DNA from: Rhyacichthys aspro
Taxonomy: Eukaryota > Chordata > Actinopteri > Gobiiformes > Rhyacichthyidae
Assembly (NCBI GenBank): GCA_036850595.1
Contig: CM072156.1
Location: 1,749,180-1,813,179 of the forward strand
DNA: 64,000 bases
Direction of reading: 5' to 3'
In this document: in pieces, positions 46,538-58,800 of the stretch
Layout of the letters: every line of letters starts with the position of its first letter
How positions within the stretch are numbered: the stretch's first letter is position 1
Position numbers and translations under genes: made by a program
The notes under the pieces: model-generated
The model's input: only the letters and a program-made list of their open reading frames with translations
Database searches by the model: none
What the model was told of the DNA's origin: nothing

Positions 46538-49500
46538 TTCCTCTCAACTACAGTGATCGATCCCAGCTACAAAAATGCAGTTAGAAAAAGAGACAAAGTG
46601 CTCCTGTAGAAAATGCAAAATGGTTACGTTGTTCGGATAAATACAAATAAATAACTCTTCTTCATAAGTGCAGATGTAAATAAAGAGTCTAAAGGTGTGA
46701 CATTAGACACGCAGGTGTTCAGGTTCTTTGTTTTAAAAGGACCTGAAGACACTTCCTGCGCCTCTAGACTCTGCACTCAGACACAAAAACACAGGAGTGC
46801 TGCTGCAGAGAAGAGAAAGTGAAACTGTGCTGGCCTCTGCAGGATACAACCGCATTTACATGAATTCAACCAGTTGTAGTATGCATTTGTTTAATATAGA
46901 GCTAATAAACAGAATTGCACATTAGTTTTATACTTTCATACAGACCCTACACCAACCTTTGTAAGAAAACTGAACCAGGAATAAAAGCTGGACTAAACCT
47001 GGACATTTTATTTGATTTAAGGTTCCGTTTAGACAATTATTTCAAGGCAAAAAGTAAATACCATTATTGTTCTTTCTGATACAGATATTATTGGTAATTG
47101 TGCAATAACAATTAATTTGTGATATATTGTGCAGCAGGTGACCCTTTATGATCAGTTGAATAATGCACTTCATTAAACACTGTTTTCAGCACCAGTGATA
47201 CCTTAAACATTAAATTAAAAACAACTTGATCCGAGCGGCCTCATAAAACATAAATAAAACTTGTTTTTGCTGTGAACCATGGGTAATATGTCCCTTTGTT
47301 TGCAGAATACTGTCAGAGTGAAAAGTTGACCTTAGTCTGGTTTAGTATAAATACTATTCAACTATTAGACTATATATGCAGCTGTATAAATGAACCAGAT
47401 GGAACTTTAATATCTGATACCAACACATAGACGTCATACACAAAGACATTTCATTTCTTTATTAATTTTGTAAATGTTGAGCTGGTGTACCGAGTAAATT
47501 CAATAGATGTTAACAGATTCCACTGGATTAAAAGGCTTTTACATGTATATTTTAAATTCATGTTTGATTCTTCATAACAATAAAAAAGCAAACAAAAATA
47601 GGTTAAAATACTCCCAGAAGACCCCTGTTTATCCCCGGTTTGCAGGCATTACCCAACAGTCTCTTGGTAGCTACAGCTGTATGATGCTAAAAGTACATCC
47701 ATAACATAATCCCAGTTGACGAGGAAGGGTGCATAGCATTCTAAGTAAATATATATATTTTCATATATCTCATATATATATTTATATATATATATATATA
47801 TAGCCTTTTATGTTAAAAAGATTTTCTGTGCATGTGCGCAGTTGCATTCCTTAGTATTGAGTAATATACTATTGCGATAACAATGTCTTCAATCCATTCT
47901 AAAGGAATATACATGTGTTCTCTAGTTTTTGCAACAGTAATATTTTTGCATGAACTCGGTGCAGGGTCGTACTCGTGTACGAACCCGTCGATGAAGCCCG
48001 TTCCTTCTACGGTCTCAGAACCGGCTCAGTCTTTGTCGTCTTGTGTTTGGGGCAGAACAGGGAAGAGCTGTGTTGAGGAAAAATGCTCGTCGTCTTGAAT
48101 CCAGGCCATTAGTCTCTTCATGTGTTTCTGTGTGTGTTGAAGGTCAGAGCTCAGAGTGTGGCTGTACGCAGGGCTGTGTAGAGCCAATGAATCCAGTACA
48201 ACCTGTGTGTCTTCATGTGTTTGTCCTTTTAGTGCAGGCTGGATATAAACCATCTTATTTATCTTTATGTTTTATTTTATAGAATGTTTGGAGTGGGCCT
48301 CTGCAACATGAGCAGACACGCCTTTAGAGCCTGTCATGGACTGATTGCTCTATTGTAGAAGACCAAGTGGGAACAAACATGTCATTAGATACAAACAGGG
48401 TTTAATTAGTAAATTACTGCTAAGTTTGCAGCCCATTTATTGTCTGCAGGGACCTAAAGAGAGATCAGATCAGTTCAGGTGAATTTCCATTAACAAAAGG
48501 AGTCTGAAGTGTGTCCCAATGAATCTAGTGTTTATTCTCAGCTGTTTCTGGTTTTAAATAGAGCTGTAGTTGTACGGCTCTCGCTTCATGAATAAAAACG
48601 TTGCATTTATGGCGAGTCTCAAAAATTAAATCTGAATTTAACGTTGATAAAGCTGTGAATAAAGCAGAAACAGTCTAATGTTTTCACTCCAGGATTGACT
48701 CTTTACATTCATTATTGACGATAAATTGTCTCTTTTGTGACGTCTTTGTTTCTGCAGCAGACGTCTTACTCTGGACTCGAGCCTCTTCAGGAGAAACTCA
48801 ACCAAACTCAACCAAACTCAACCAAACTGAGCTAAATTTGGTGCTTGATTTGTCGGAGGGACCCGTAGAAACTTTCCGTGTTGCATTTTTCTTGATATTC
48901 TTGTCATATTGAGCCCTGTATTTCTGAACTCCTGCGTACAGCCGCGACTCACAGCTCTTCTTTGACCGTCCCCCCTTTCTCCCCTCGCCCCTTTTTACTC
49001 CGACTCTGACATCAGCAGTTTCTTTTTTCAGTAAAAATGGCCCCCGTTTCAGAAACAAGCGAAACTCCGAGCCCTTCAGAGAGCATCACTGACATCTAGC
49101 TTCTGCGGTTATTAAAAATATATCAAAATATAAATCATACACGATGAGGAAACATCTGTTACAGCGTCCTTCTGCGGCTGTTGTGTCTCTGTGTGTGTTT
49201 GCATTGAGATGACATTAGTAGTTATATTTTTCATTAGATACAGAGTTGAAACATCAGACTGCTATAATCTAGATAAATACATAGTCAACACACTTCATAA
49301 CTACAGTACAACAAGACTTTACATTCATCATCTCTGGTTGTACTAAACAAACACTGGATGGTGCTTATTGCAACATTGGTGTGATTTACATAAAGCATTT
49401 ACCGTCGAAACAAAAAGAAATGCATGTGATTGAACACGAGATGGCACGCGTTTTGAGGTAAATCAAAAAATACCCTTGAATTTCTCCAGAGAACATGTGC

Positions 49501-52500
49501 TCTCTGCCCGTTTCATCACCGTTACACGGGACGTCCCAACATCCGGGACTTTACGGTTGGTGTAAGGACGACACACTCATTCACACGCCTTTCAAAATAA
49601 AACGTCTCAAACTGGGCACTTGGCAGGTGAGATGGCTCGTAAGAAACCAAGCGAGGAAGAGATAAAAAGTTGCTACTTGAAATGCAATACTGACATCATT
49701 GCTTAGTGGAGCCTAAAGCTGTGGTTCACAGACTAAAAGCCCGGGTTTAGGAAGAACATGACCCATTCTCTCACATAACCACAACATCTTTTATTTGTTT
49801 GTTTTCCCCGTGACGTTATTGCTGCTTGGATAAAAGAACAGAACGAGGAAGAGGAGCGACGCTCGGGGGAAAGGGGCACGCTCACAGTTGCAGGTCAGAA
49901 ATACAGTTTCTCATCACAGTGAACGGTGAACGCTCTCAAGAAGGAGACAAACATCTGGACTCGACGCATCCTCGGAAATAAACGCCTGTATGGAATCACA
50001 CGTGAGCCAAAAAACAGCTAAATCAAGTCTATTTATAATCTGTTATTGATATAAACCCACATTTTTCTGTGTTTGTGTCTCTCGTTCACAGTTTTCAGAC
50101 AAAACTGGATATAGCAGAGACATAAAAACTGAGCTGTTATATCCGTGACAATGTTTTAAATGCCTGTTCTGCTCTGTTAGAACTAATGACATGTTAGGTT
50201 AGTGCTACTTACAGATGAAATTTGTGCTTCCGAAGCAAAACAAACTCTCCGCACACGTTCTCCTGTCGTTTCTGGCAGTGTTTACCACCAACTAGAGAAT
50301 TTATTTCAGCGTTTCTGAGTGAATCTGTGTATTTATAGAAAACTGAGGGGGTCTTAAGTTCTTTACGACTTGTCAGTGATGAATAAACGGCTGCAAGATA
50401 AGCTTTAAACTTCAGTCTTAGTTCTGTGTGGTAACAAATTGGTGGATTTATTTATTATTTATATTTATTAAGGAGTTTCACTGATATTACCATTTTTTTT
50501 TAGTCTTTGCTCATATTTTGTTCTCTTTTATGTTGTTAATGCTCTGCTCTGGCAGTGATTTATCTTTTTAAATAATCCTTTACAGATAGCACTAAATCCC
50601 ATATTGTGTCTGGTACAAACTGAGCCTTAACCAACAAATAATTTCAATAGATCACTTTTGTTCCAGTCGTCCAAGTGTTTTTTTGGCACAGATGTGATTC
50701 CATACGGTCTCTTCCCCGACCCTAAACCAGGGCTACATTCTCACGTCTTCAGTGACATCTTGTGGTCGTCCTTTCCACAGACGCTGCTACTCTCTGGAGG
50801 TGAGACCCTGCCCCTCGGACAAAAGAGGACAAGGCTGCTACATCTATTCTGAGGCGGTTTGGAAGAACGGCTGAAGACTCTCACGTTTCACACCGAGCAC
50901 AAGAAAAAAAAGGTCTGAGGGGAAGTGGTCGGAGCCAGAAGTGGGTAGAACAGCCACAAGTCGATGCACCAAAAGAAATAAAAGAGATTAGCTCTTAGAG
51001 AAGACTGTTTACTGTCCACCTCTGGCTCAATCTCTCAGGACGTTCTCCGTATTTCTGCTCAAATCGCTCCGAGGACAGGTTGTCGGGCTAAAACCTGCCT
51101 CGTCGAGCTAAAACTCCCAAAACCTCATTTCCACCAAGCTGTACAGTAAAAATCAACACGCTTTTAGGTGAGAATTTCATTGTTTAAAGACAGAAAGAGC
51201 CCTAGAATATGAGAACCGCACTGTGAATCAGCTTCATGAAAAAAATACTGCATTAAATATGAAATGAAATGTGATATAAAAGAAAAAGTCCTCGAGGAAG
51301 CGATGTTAAGTGTAAAAACAAGCTATGAACTAGGATTGTGGTTCTTTTCAGGGTCGTCACTGAATTAGACAACTTAAAGACTGAGCCAAAACAGAAGCAA
51401 GACTCGGTGATATCGCCACAGTGCCCTCTAGAGGTGAGGATGAGGAACAGGGATTTTAAACAGCTGTACATTAACAACACTGACACTCGATATTTACTTC
51501 TCTTAGTGTTTCTTTTTCTCCAACGACGACGTTCTGTTCCAAACTGTGCTGCACTAAACTGAACCGTTTGGTGGAAATGTGGCTTAGAGCTGGATTCACG
51601 TGGCCCTCGGAAACTTGAAGAAATAAAATAAAAATGCACATAAATGGCAGCTCAAGTTGGAAAAATAACATCGAAACTTAGGTTAAAATGTGTTGTCTTT
51701 ATATCCATCGTCAACACGTGTTCATAATAAAATGTATAATGTATTGTTATCGGATCTTTTTTATCTTGTGGTACATTATCATTATTATCATACAGTTATC
51801 ACGAAATTTGTATTATTAAATTGTATTATTTGCATTATGAGATACCATTTGCAAAAAAGAGACGACAAAGCAAAAAGTATGTGTTAGATTCATGTATCGT
51901 GATATTGTTATCGTGTCGTATCGTATCGTGTATTCAACCCTTAACATCAGCTAAAGTTAAAATAAAGAACTTGTGAGGCTTTAGCTTTAGATCTGACTTA
52001 TTAAAGCTAAAAAAACCCCATTACAAACCAATAACTGAGTCGGTTTATGAAAAGTCACGTCGACATTTAGATTTTCCCAGGATCAGAGGACCACATGAAC
52101 GCAGCAGAACTCACAGTAAACCCTCTGAAGACCAAACAAACAAGACGAAGCGTAACGGCGCCTGCAGGATCTCTACAGAACCATCAGAGGAAGGGGTTGT
52201 ACCAGAAACATAAACGGCTCCACGGAGGGATTTGGATGGGAACAGCTCATATTGCATCACGTGATTATGTACAACACCGAAAATCTGCGGAGACCGGACG
52301 TCGAGGGGAACTGTTGCCTAGAGACGAAATATTTTCACTTCCCTTTTTAAAATTTGGAGTCCCTTTTATTGTCGGCCCCACGATTGACCGACGTTACATG
52401 CCTGTCCCGTACAGCCCCCAGGACCCCCTCATATTGTAGTTAAAGACAGGCCATGCGGCTGCAGTCACTCATGCTCATACACATACAGGAAGCACGGTTT

Positions 52501-52746
52501 GGTTGCTCAATTTTTTTTCTTTTTTTTTTTTTAACGTTGTGTTCGGTTTTTGTTTTATACGAAATCATGCGTCTAGCTTAAGAGAAGTAGATGTTTCTCA
52601 TGGTTTGTTTTAAAAAAAAGCTCATAAAAACTACAGGTAAAACCATATCCTTCTGTTGTGGCGTGCTGAAGGTGGCAGAGCCGCCGTGGTTCGGTGGTGG
52701 CTCACGTCCGTTTGTTTGTCGGTCGGCGGTGGGCGGCGGCGGCTCG
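46538..52746. other. Interval between 4E-BP and the ank1 3' end
   Basis: The left few hundred bases hold the 4E-BP 5' region, with an ETS-like ACTTCCTGCG at about 46750. The right part is likely ank1 3' UTR on the minus strand, but its limit cannot be set. A (TA)n microsatellite lies at about 47748-47802. A GC-richer patch at about 47940-48290 has open frames on both strands that I cannot assign. I see no exon with domain or splice support. Confidence 0.4.
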
Positions 52747-52800
52747 TCATGTGTCCGTGTACGATGGTTTTGGTGACGGGGTTGAATCCTGCGGAGAACT
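52747..52800 (-). CDS. ank1: Candidate third ank1 terminal exon
   Basis: After a good acceptor (TCTTTCTGCAG on the minus strand) a phase-0 frame reads SSPQDSTPSPKPSYTDT and stops. The words DSTPSP recall the human ANK1 ending HTSTPNP. A longer frame through the same DNA in another phase (52631-52849) has no start or splice logic. Transcript evidence is needed; alternatively this is 3' UTR or intergenic sequence. Confidence 0.4.
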   Translation of the reverse strand, partial: SSPQDSTPSPKPSYTDT

Positions 52801-55800
52801 CTGCAGAAAGAGGGAACACACGGGACAGTTCAGACCCGCACCGTGACACCGTTTAACATCGGTTTAATCAGAGGAATTCTGTTCAGACCCGGCATTAACA
52901 TCCACATCAGTCCAAAAGGATCACACCTCACTTCTTAATCATCTCTTTTCTCAATCATGTTTTTTGACTCTTTTACATTCACATTTTGTTTATAGTTTTG
53001 AGAAAAAAACAACCCGTGAATCCCATTTTAAATACAGTTAAACTAACATGAGTCGTTAGCCTGAACTACTCTGTAAAACCTACATTATATTTCATATCTT
53101 AACCCTGCACTGATGTCTCTAAACTACAGATCAAATAGAATTCTGCCTGCTCTAGTAATAATAAAGTAATAAATAATGTTTCTGTAAATCTGTTGCACCA
53201 AACCAGAGTTTTACCTGAACTGTGCAGAGATGAAGCAGTATCTCCTCATTTCTCTTTAAGTTTGGGCCAATTCTTGTAAATAAAATGACTATAAAGGCTA
53301 AAACAACCCAAAGAAAGGGCTATTTACAGAATAATGAACCCAACTGTATTAACATTCAGTCCCTCCAGGATTTCGTGACCATTTTTTGTGATTGTTGCGG
53401 TCTTAAAAACCTGATTTTGCGATGCATTTTTGGTGCAAGTTGCAATGAAAAGTTGCGATTATTTTCCCCATTTAAGATGATCTTTTTACAACGAAACCAC
53501 GATGTTCGACCCCTTTTAGATAGAAGAAACTCGCCAGAAATGTTCAGTCGCAGCTGTTAGTTCAGAGAAAGTTGCAGTGTTTGGACAAAGTTGCACTGAT
53601 TTCGTGGAGTTTGGTTAATTTTGCGTTAAATCCTGGAGGGACTGAAAATAAATGGTTTAGCTGTTATTATACACTAACTTACACTATATTCATGTTTCAA
53701 AAAACCCAACAATTAAATACATCTGTGTTGATGTTTTGTATTTTGACACTTAAACAAAACACTATGAGCTTTTTGTCAACCAAAAAGTCACATGACGAAG
53801 AATTATTCACTGCAAACTATATTATTTCAAGTAGCTTTGTTCACATTTGAAAGATCACGTTAGAAGCTAGCAGCTAAAAGCTATGTTCCATTTGTTAGCA
53901 GGAACATAATTAGCATTTAGCTTTAAATTTGCTTTATTTTTCCTGGAAACACAGCTAATAATAGAATGACTTAACCTTCTTTGTCTATTTTAACTGAGTA
54001 CAGGTAATTTTGTGTTTGATTTGATTGGTTTTTTTTTTGCAAAAGCTGTATATTTTTGGGTTTAGATCTGCTCTTTCAGTTTAAATGTAAGTGCCAGGTG
54101 TGAACAGAGCCAGAGGGAATCAGCAGCTCATGCACGGCCATTAGTCTGTGTCTTAATACGGAAACTCTATATTTAATCGTCCTCAGTGATAAATCCTTCA
54201 GACGACAGATGATACATTAGTACTGAAAAAGCACTGAAACAGAAAATAAAGCAGTAGTTTAACTCTCTTTTTTCCTCCTGAAAGGTGTCTCACACAAACA
54301 CACACTGCAGTAGCTCACAATTTCCAATAACTTTTGTTTTCATGCAGAAATACTCTTGTTTTTCCATAATCCATCACTTTCCATCAGACGACAGGGACAT
54401 ATTAACTGTATTTCATTGTTTTCATTTATACATTCATACTGGCCATTTGTTTCCTTTAAGAAAAACATAATCAGTGTCTTTTCTATTAAATTGGCCGCTG
54501 ACCTTATTGCAAATGTAATTTCTCTGCTTCATTCAGTCGTAACATGGTTTTATCAGGTGTTACCTTCATGTTCTGCTTTTTTAAACACTTCATTTGGTTA
54601 ATTTTGGTATTCACTTTGTTGAAATGTTGTGCCAGTATCATGTTATATTTCATTAGTACTGAATTAAAGGCACATTTATGGAATTAGATTTTTGCCAAAA
54701 ACATCCGACAAAAGGTTTTGACTGAAGCAAAAACAACAAAAGAAACTATTTACATCTTGAGAATAATTGGTTTGTGCGAAGAATGTGAAGTGAAGAAGGA
54801 CATCGGCCATGTTTTTAGGGAAAGAAGAAGCATCATTGAACAATTTCAGCTACATTTCATTTTATTTCTCTTTTGCATTAGACGTATTAAAGGGATCCTT
54901 GTGTAATTATGTAAATACTGATTTTTATTTGCAGCTAAATTGTCTCCACAGTCAGCAGCTTTGAAAAAAAAAGCAAGAAACAAGCCATAAATGTCATATA
55001 TTTTAGTTGTTACCAAATTAAAATACCCCTGTTTGGTGCAAAAGAAGGATACAAATGCACCTATTGGTCTTATTATTGTGTTGTTATTATTGGTGTTTTG
55101 GTGATGTTTTTATTTGCTTCAGTCAAAATGTAGATGATTTTTGGCACAGATGTCATTCCATACACTTCCATTTAACCCTGAGTTTGGGTTAAATGTGGAG
55201 CGGACGGGTCGGAGGTCGGAGGTCGAGGCAGTCCCGTACCTGCCTCACTGCTTAACTCTCCGCAGACTGGCACATTTCACTATCTGAGCACCTTTCTTCA
55301 CATCCACTGAATCGGGCTACATCAGGGGGAGGGGCCAGAGGAGGAGGAGGCGGGGCCAGAGAGGAGGAGGCGGGGCCAATGGGGCACAACAAGAGGTGTG
55401 GGGAGTGTTAGTAACAGGAGATAAAGGAAAAAGAATAGACAGAAGAAGAGCAGGGAACGGGTGAGAAGAGCAGAGATGTCACATAACGATAGACGACAGA
55501 GTCAAGGAAGTGAAAGAAAGAGAGAAAAGAAGAGAAAACGTCAAGCCACAAAAAAGTGATGTTGAGAAACAGGCCAGAGCTGAAGAAGGTAAAAGAAACA
55601 TACATTTGGGAATAAGAGAGGATCTATGTGAAGTAAGCAGTCTGAATTTACCATAAAGACATTATTATTAAATGATGGATGTTTTCATCTGTTGTTGTTG
55701 TTGTTGTTGGTTGGTTGTTTGTTTGTTTGTTTCCTAAAGCACAGTCTCTTACTTGTTTTGGTTTATCAGATCCATTTTGTTCATATACAAGTCCTAATCT

Positions 55801-58800
55801 GAGTCTAAATCTAATCTGAAAAGCCAGACTGGAGTAAACCAAGATAAAGTGAGATTTTGTGAGGTCACAAATGACTCCAGATGTGAACGTCATTGGTTCA
55901 TGTTTGGATGTAATTAACCAATGAGGCTCTGGACCAATCACAGCAAAGAATGAACAGAGAGGTCCCACAAACCAATCAAAGGACTCACTGGAATAATAGT
56001 GTCGTCTTACAATGGTTAGTCTCCATTTTAACATTAACTGTTTTATTAACCCTCTGCATCCAGTGATTTTTTTTCTCGTCCATATTTTTCTGACAAAAAA
56101 TCTTGGTCATTGTTTTAATCGACAGTGAAGCTCTACAAGAACCTGGACTAACAGAACAGTACATGTGCTTTGTTACATATTAAGAGTAAATTAATATGGG
56201 AACACCATATAGCATTGATTATGACACTAAAACTGATCAAACTGATCAATTAAAATAGAATTTCCTGCATCAAAAGGCTTGTAATTTGTGACTGGACAAA
56301 GGTTCAGAGGATTTAAAACCTTTAAAACATTTAATCTACTGCTAAATCTGACCCAATATATTTAGTTCATAGAGTTTCTCCAGATGCATCTTCACCAACT
56401 CTGTTTTATTCACAAAAACAGTGAACAAAACGAGGGATTGTGGGTAATTTAAACCCAACAAATGTCTGAGAGTTTCACTCTTATTCAGTGAGGTATTGGC
56501 CCTGGTTTAACTGGTGTCTTTGTAAATAGTGACAGAGAACACAGTTCAGTTTATGGACTACAGTCTTTAATGAAAGGGTAAATAATAGACAGAAGTCAGT
56601 CAGAAATAAACGGAGCGGGGACAGAATGGAGAAGAAATGCTGCGGAGCAACAGTGTTTCAGTCAAAAGTGAAGTCTACACTAAAGCAGCAACAGAGTGGA
56701 CTGTAGTTTCTGAAACGTGCAGGAAATGAACACGAGGCAGTGATATTTACTGAATGAATGTCACCAAACACACTTCTCACTCAGTCCTTCAACATCTGCA
56801 ATAATCTAACTTTCATTTGTCAAACTCAAAGTCCAGGGTCATCTCCAAACTGTGGCAGGTTTAATAAGACTTGATCCAATTGATAACGGCATATTAATAT
56901 TAAATGAACCACATCAGAACTGGAATATAGACATTTAAAAAACAGATGAAAAACCTCTAAAAAATGATATTTTTAAAGCAATGAAACTAACTCATGTTTG
57001 GACGTTTAATTTAGTTTTAGTCCTAATTTAGTCTAATCCTTATTCGTTTTAGTCGACTATATCTACAATAGATTTAGTCACTAAAATTAGTGTGAATGTG
57101 CCCTAACTTTGTTTTATTCACTAATACAAAAGAAGTGAAAGAGCAGAGCGACGGTTGGAGAATAAAACTATACACAGTACATTTTATAGATTGAGTCTTG
57201 ACTTCTGCTTCTTCTTTGTTGCCCTCAGACTTGTTTGGGACAAAGCAAACTTTTAATTAGTTTTGGTTTATTCAACAAAAACAGTTAAATAACAAAGCGG
57301 CGGTCGGAGAATAAAACAGTACAACACTCACAGAGCAAAATAATATAATAGTAATAATAGAATATAACAGATACTTTTATGCAGTTTACTTGATTCTGTT
57401 TTTTGTGAATTAAACAGTGCATTTAAAGTTGCTCGTGGAGTTTTTAATGCTTTAAAATTAAAAAATGCTCAATTGTTGTGGCTTGATGTTAGTCCTCTAC
57501 TGATTTTTGGGTTTTTCTGTGTAATTTATTCCTATTATTTAGATTAGATGTGATATTCCAGTCAAAATGATCCCAAAAGCACTAATATAACCAAGTATAA
57601 ATAAGCCAGTGGTGTTTTTGGATCATGTTTTCCTCTGGACTTTGAGTTTGACACCACTTCATTCTCTCAAACACAGACCCTTCCTCTGATCGTCTCTAGA
57701 GCCTCGGGTCCAGTCCGTCGGGGTCCTATCTAAAGGGGGCCTGAGGGGGGTAGAGGGGGGCTGCACATCAGAAGCCCACCTTGCTGCTGTCCCGGCCCAG
57801 GATGGCGTAGCTCATGTACTGCTCGGTGTCTAGCTCCAGCTCGGGACCGTCCGGCAGGGAACCCTCCAGTGTCATGTCCTGAACCCCCTCCTCACCCTTG
57901 CCCCGCCGGACCACCTTCCTCACGGTCTGAACACACACGGGACACACACACGGGACGAGAGAGTGATAAAATAATCACAACAAAAGAAAATAAAGCTGAT
58001 GGTCCGTCATTTGAATTTGACAGTGACAAGTTAATATTGTACTAATATTGAAATACACTGTGTAGCCCTAATACACTGATTTTTTAAAATATATTTCACT
58101 GTGGATCATTTATTGCCCCTTTGTTCTTTACTTTATATTAAACCAGTGATGGACAAACTAAGAGCTGTGTAATGTGGCCTAGCAGCAGTAACCTTTACTG
58201 CTTCTTTTATTTAAAAAAAAAGGTCAAACTGGACCAATTTTTCACCACAAAATACTAATACGTTACATTAAATCAAAGTTTAGATCTGACCTGAAACTTT
58301 TATTTATTTGTCCATGTTTCATTTGCTCCTGTTTCTCTATTTTTATCTTTTTTGAGCTGTTTCTCTGTAAAATAAGACGTATTTCCAACAGAATAACCCA
58401 TTTCCTTGGTTTATTTCCTTGTTCCTTCGTTGTTGACATCAGTGTCGACCAATGGGAGCGCTCCTTTTTACCTGAAGTGAGCTGTGATTGGACAAAATCC
58501 TGCTGTGGGCTGATCATTCTCATCTATTAAAATCCTTCATTATAAAGACTAGATCACGTCTTAAGGTCTCATTTTTTCAGATGATTCCTGTTACAATAAA
58601 CTTTAGGAGATTACACTGAAAAACTAAAAACAAAAGTAAAAAAAATCAAGATTAAACAATGATTGGACGTATTTATATTAGTTTATTTTACTGGTTTGAC
58701 CCACAGCTGTATTAAATGTAATAACATGAAAACAGTAGAATACACAACCTTTGTTTTTTCTATTACTACCTTCACCTCGACCAGACTCAGAGCTCGTTCT

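Noticed and set aside
49029..49100. Short plus-strand peptide starting MAPVSETSETPSPSES
   Set aside because: Only 20 codons, without a promoter, splice context or known homologue. Chance is sufficient.
52095..52439. 114-codon plus-strand frame
   Set aside because: It has no recognised domain or splice sites and overlaps what is probably ank1 3' UTR on the other strand.
52631..52849. 72-codon minus-strand frame
   Set aside because: A different phase from the plausible ank1 exon at 52747-52800. It runs through the splice acceptor, so it is not a coherent exon.
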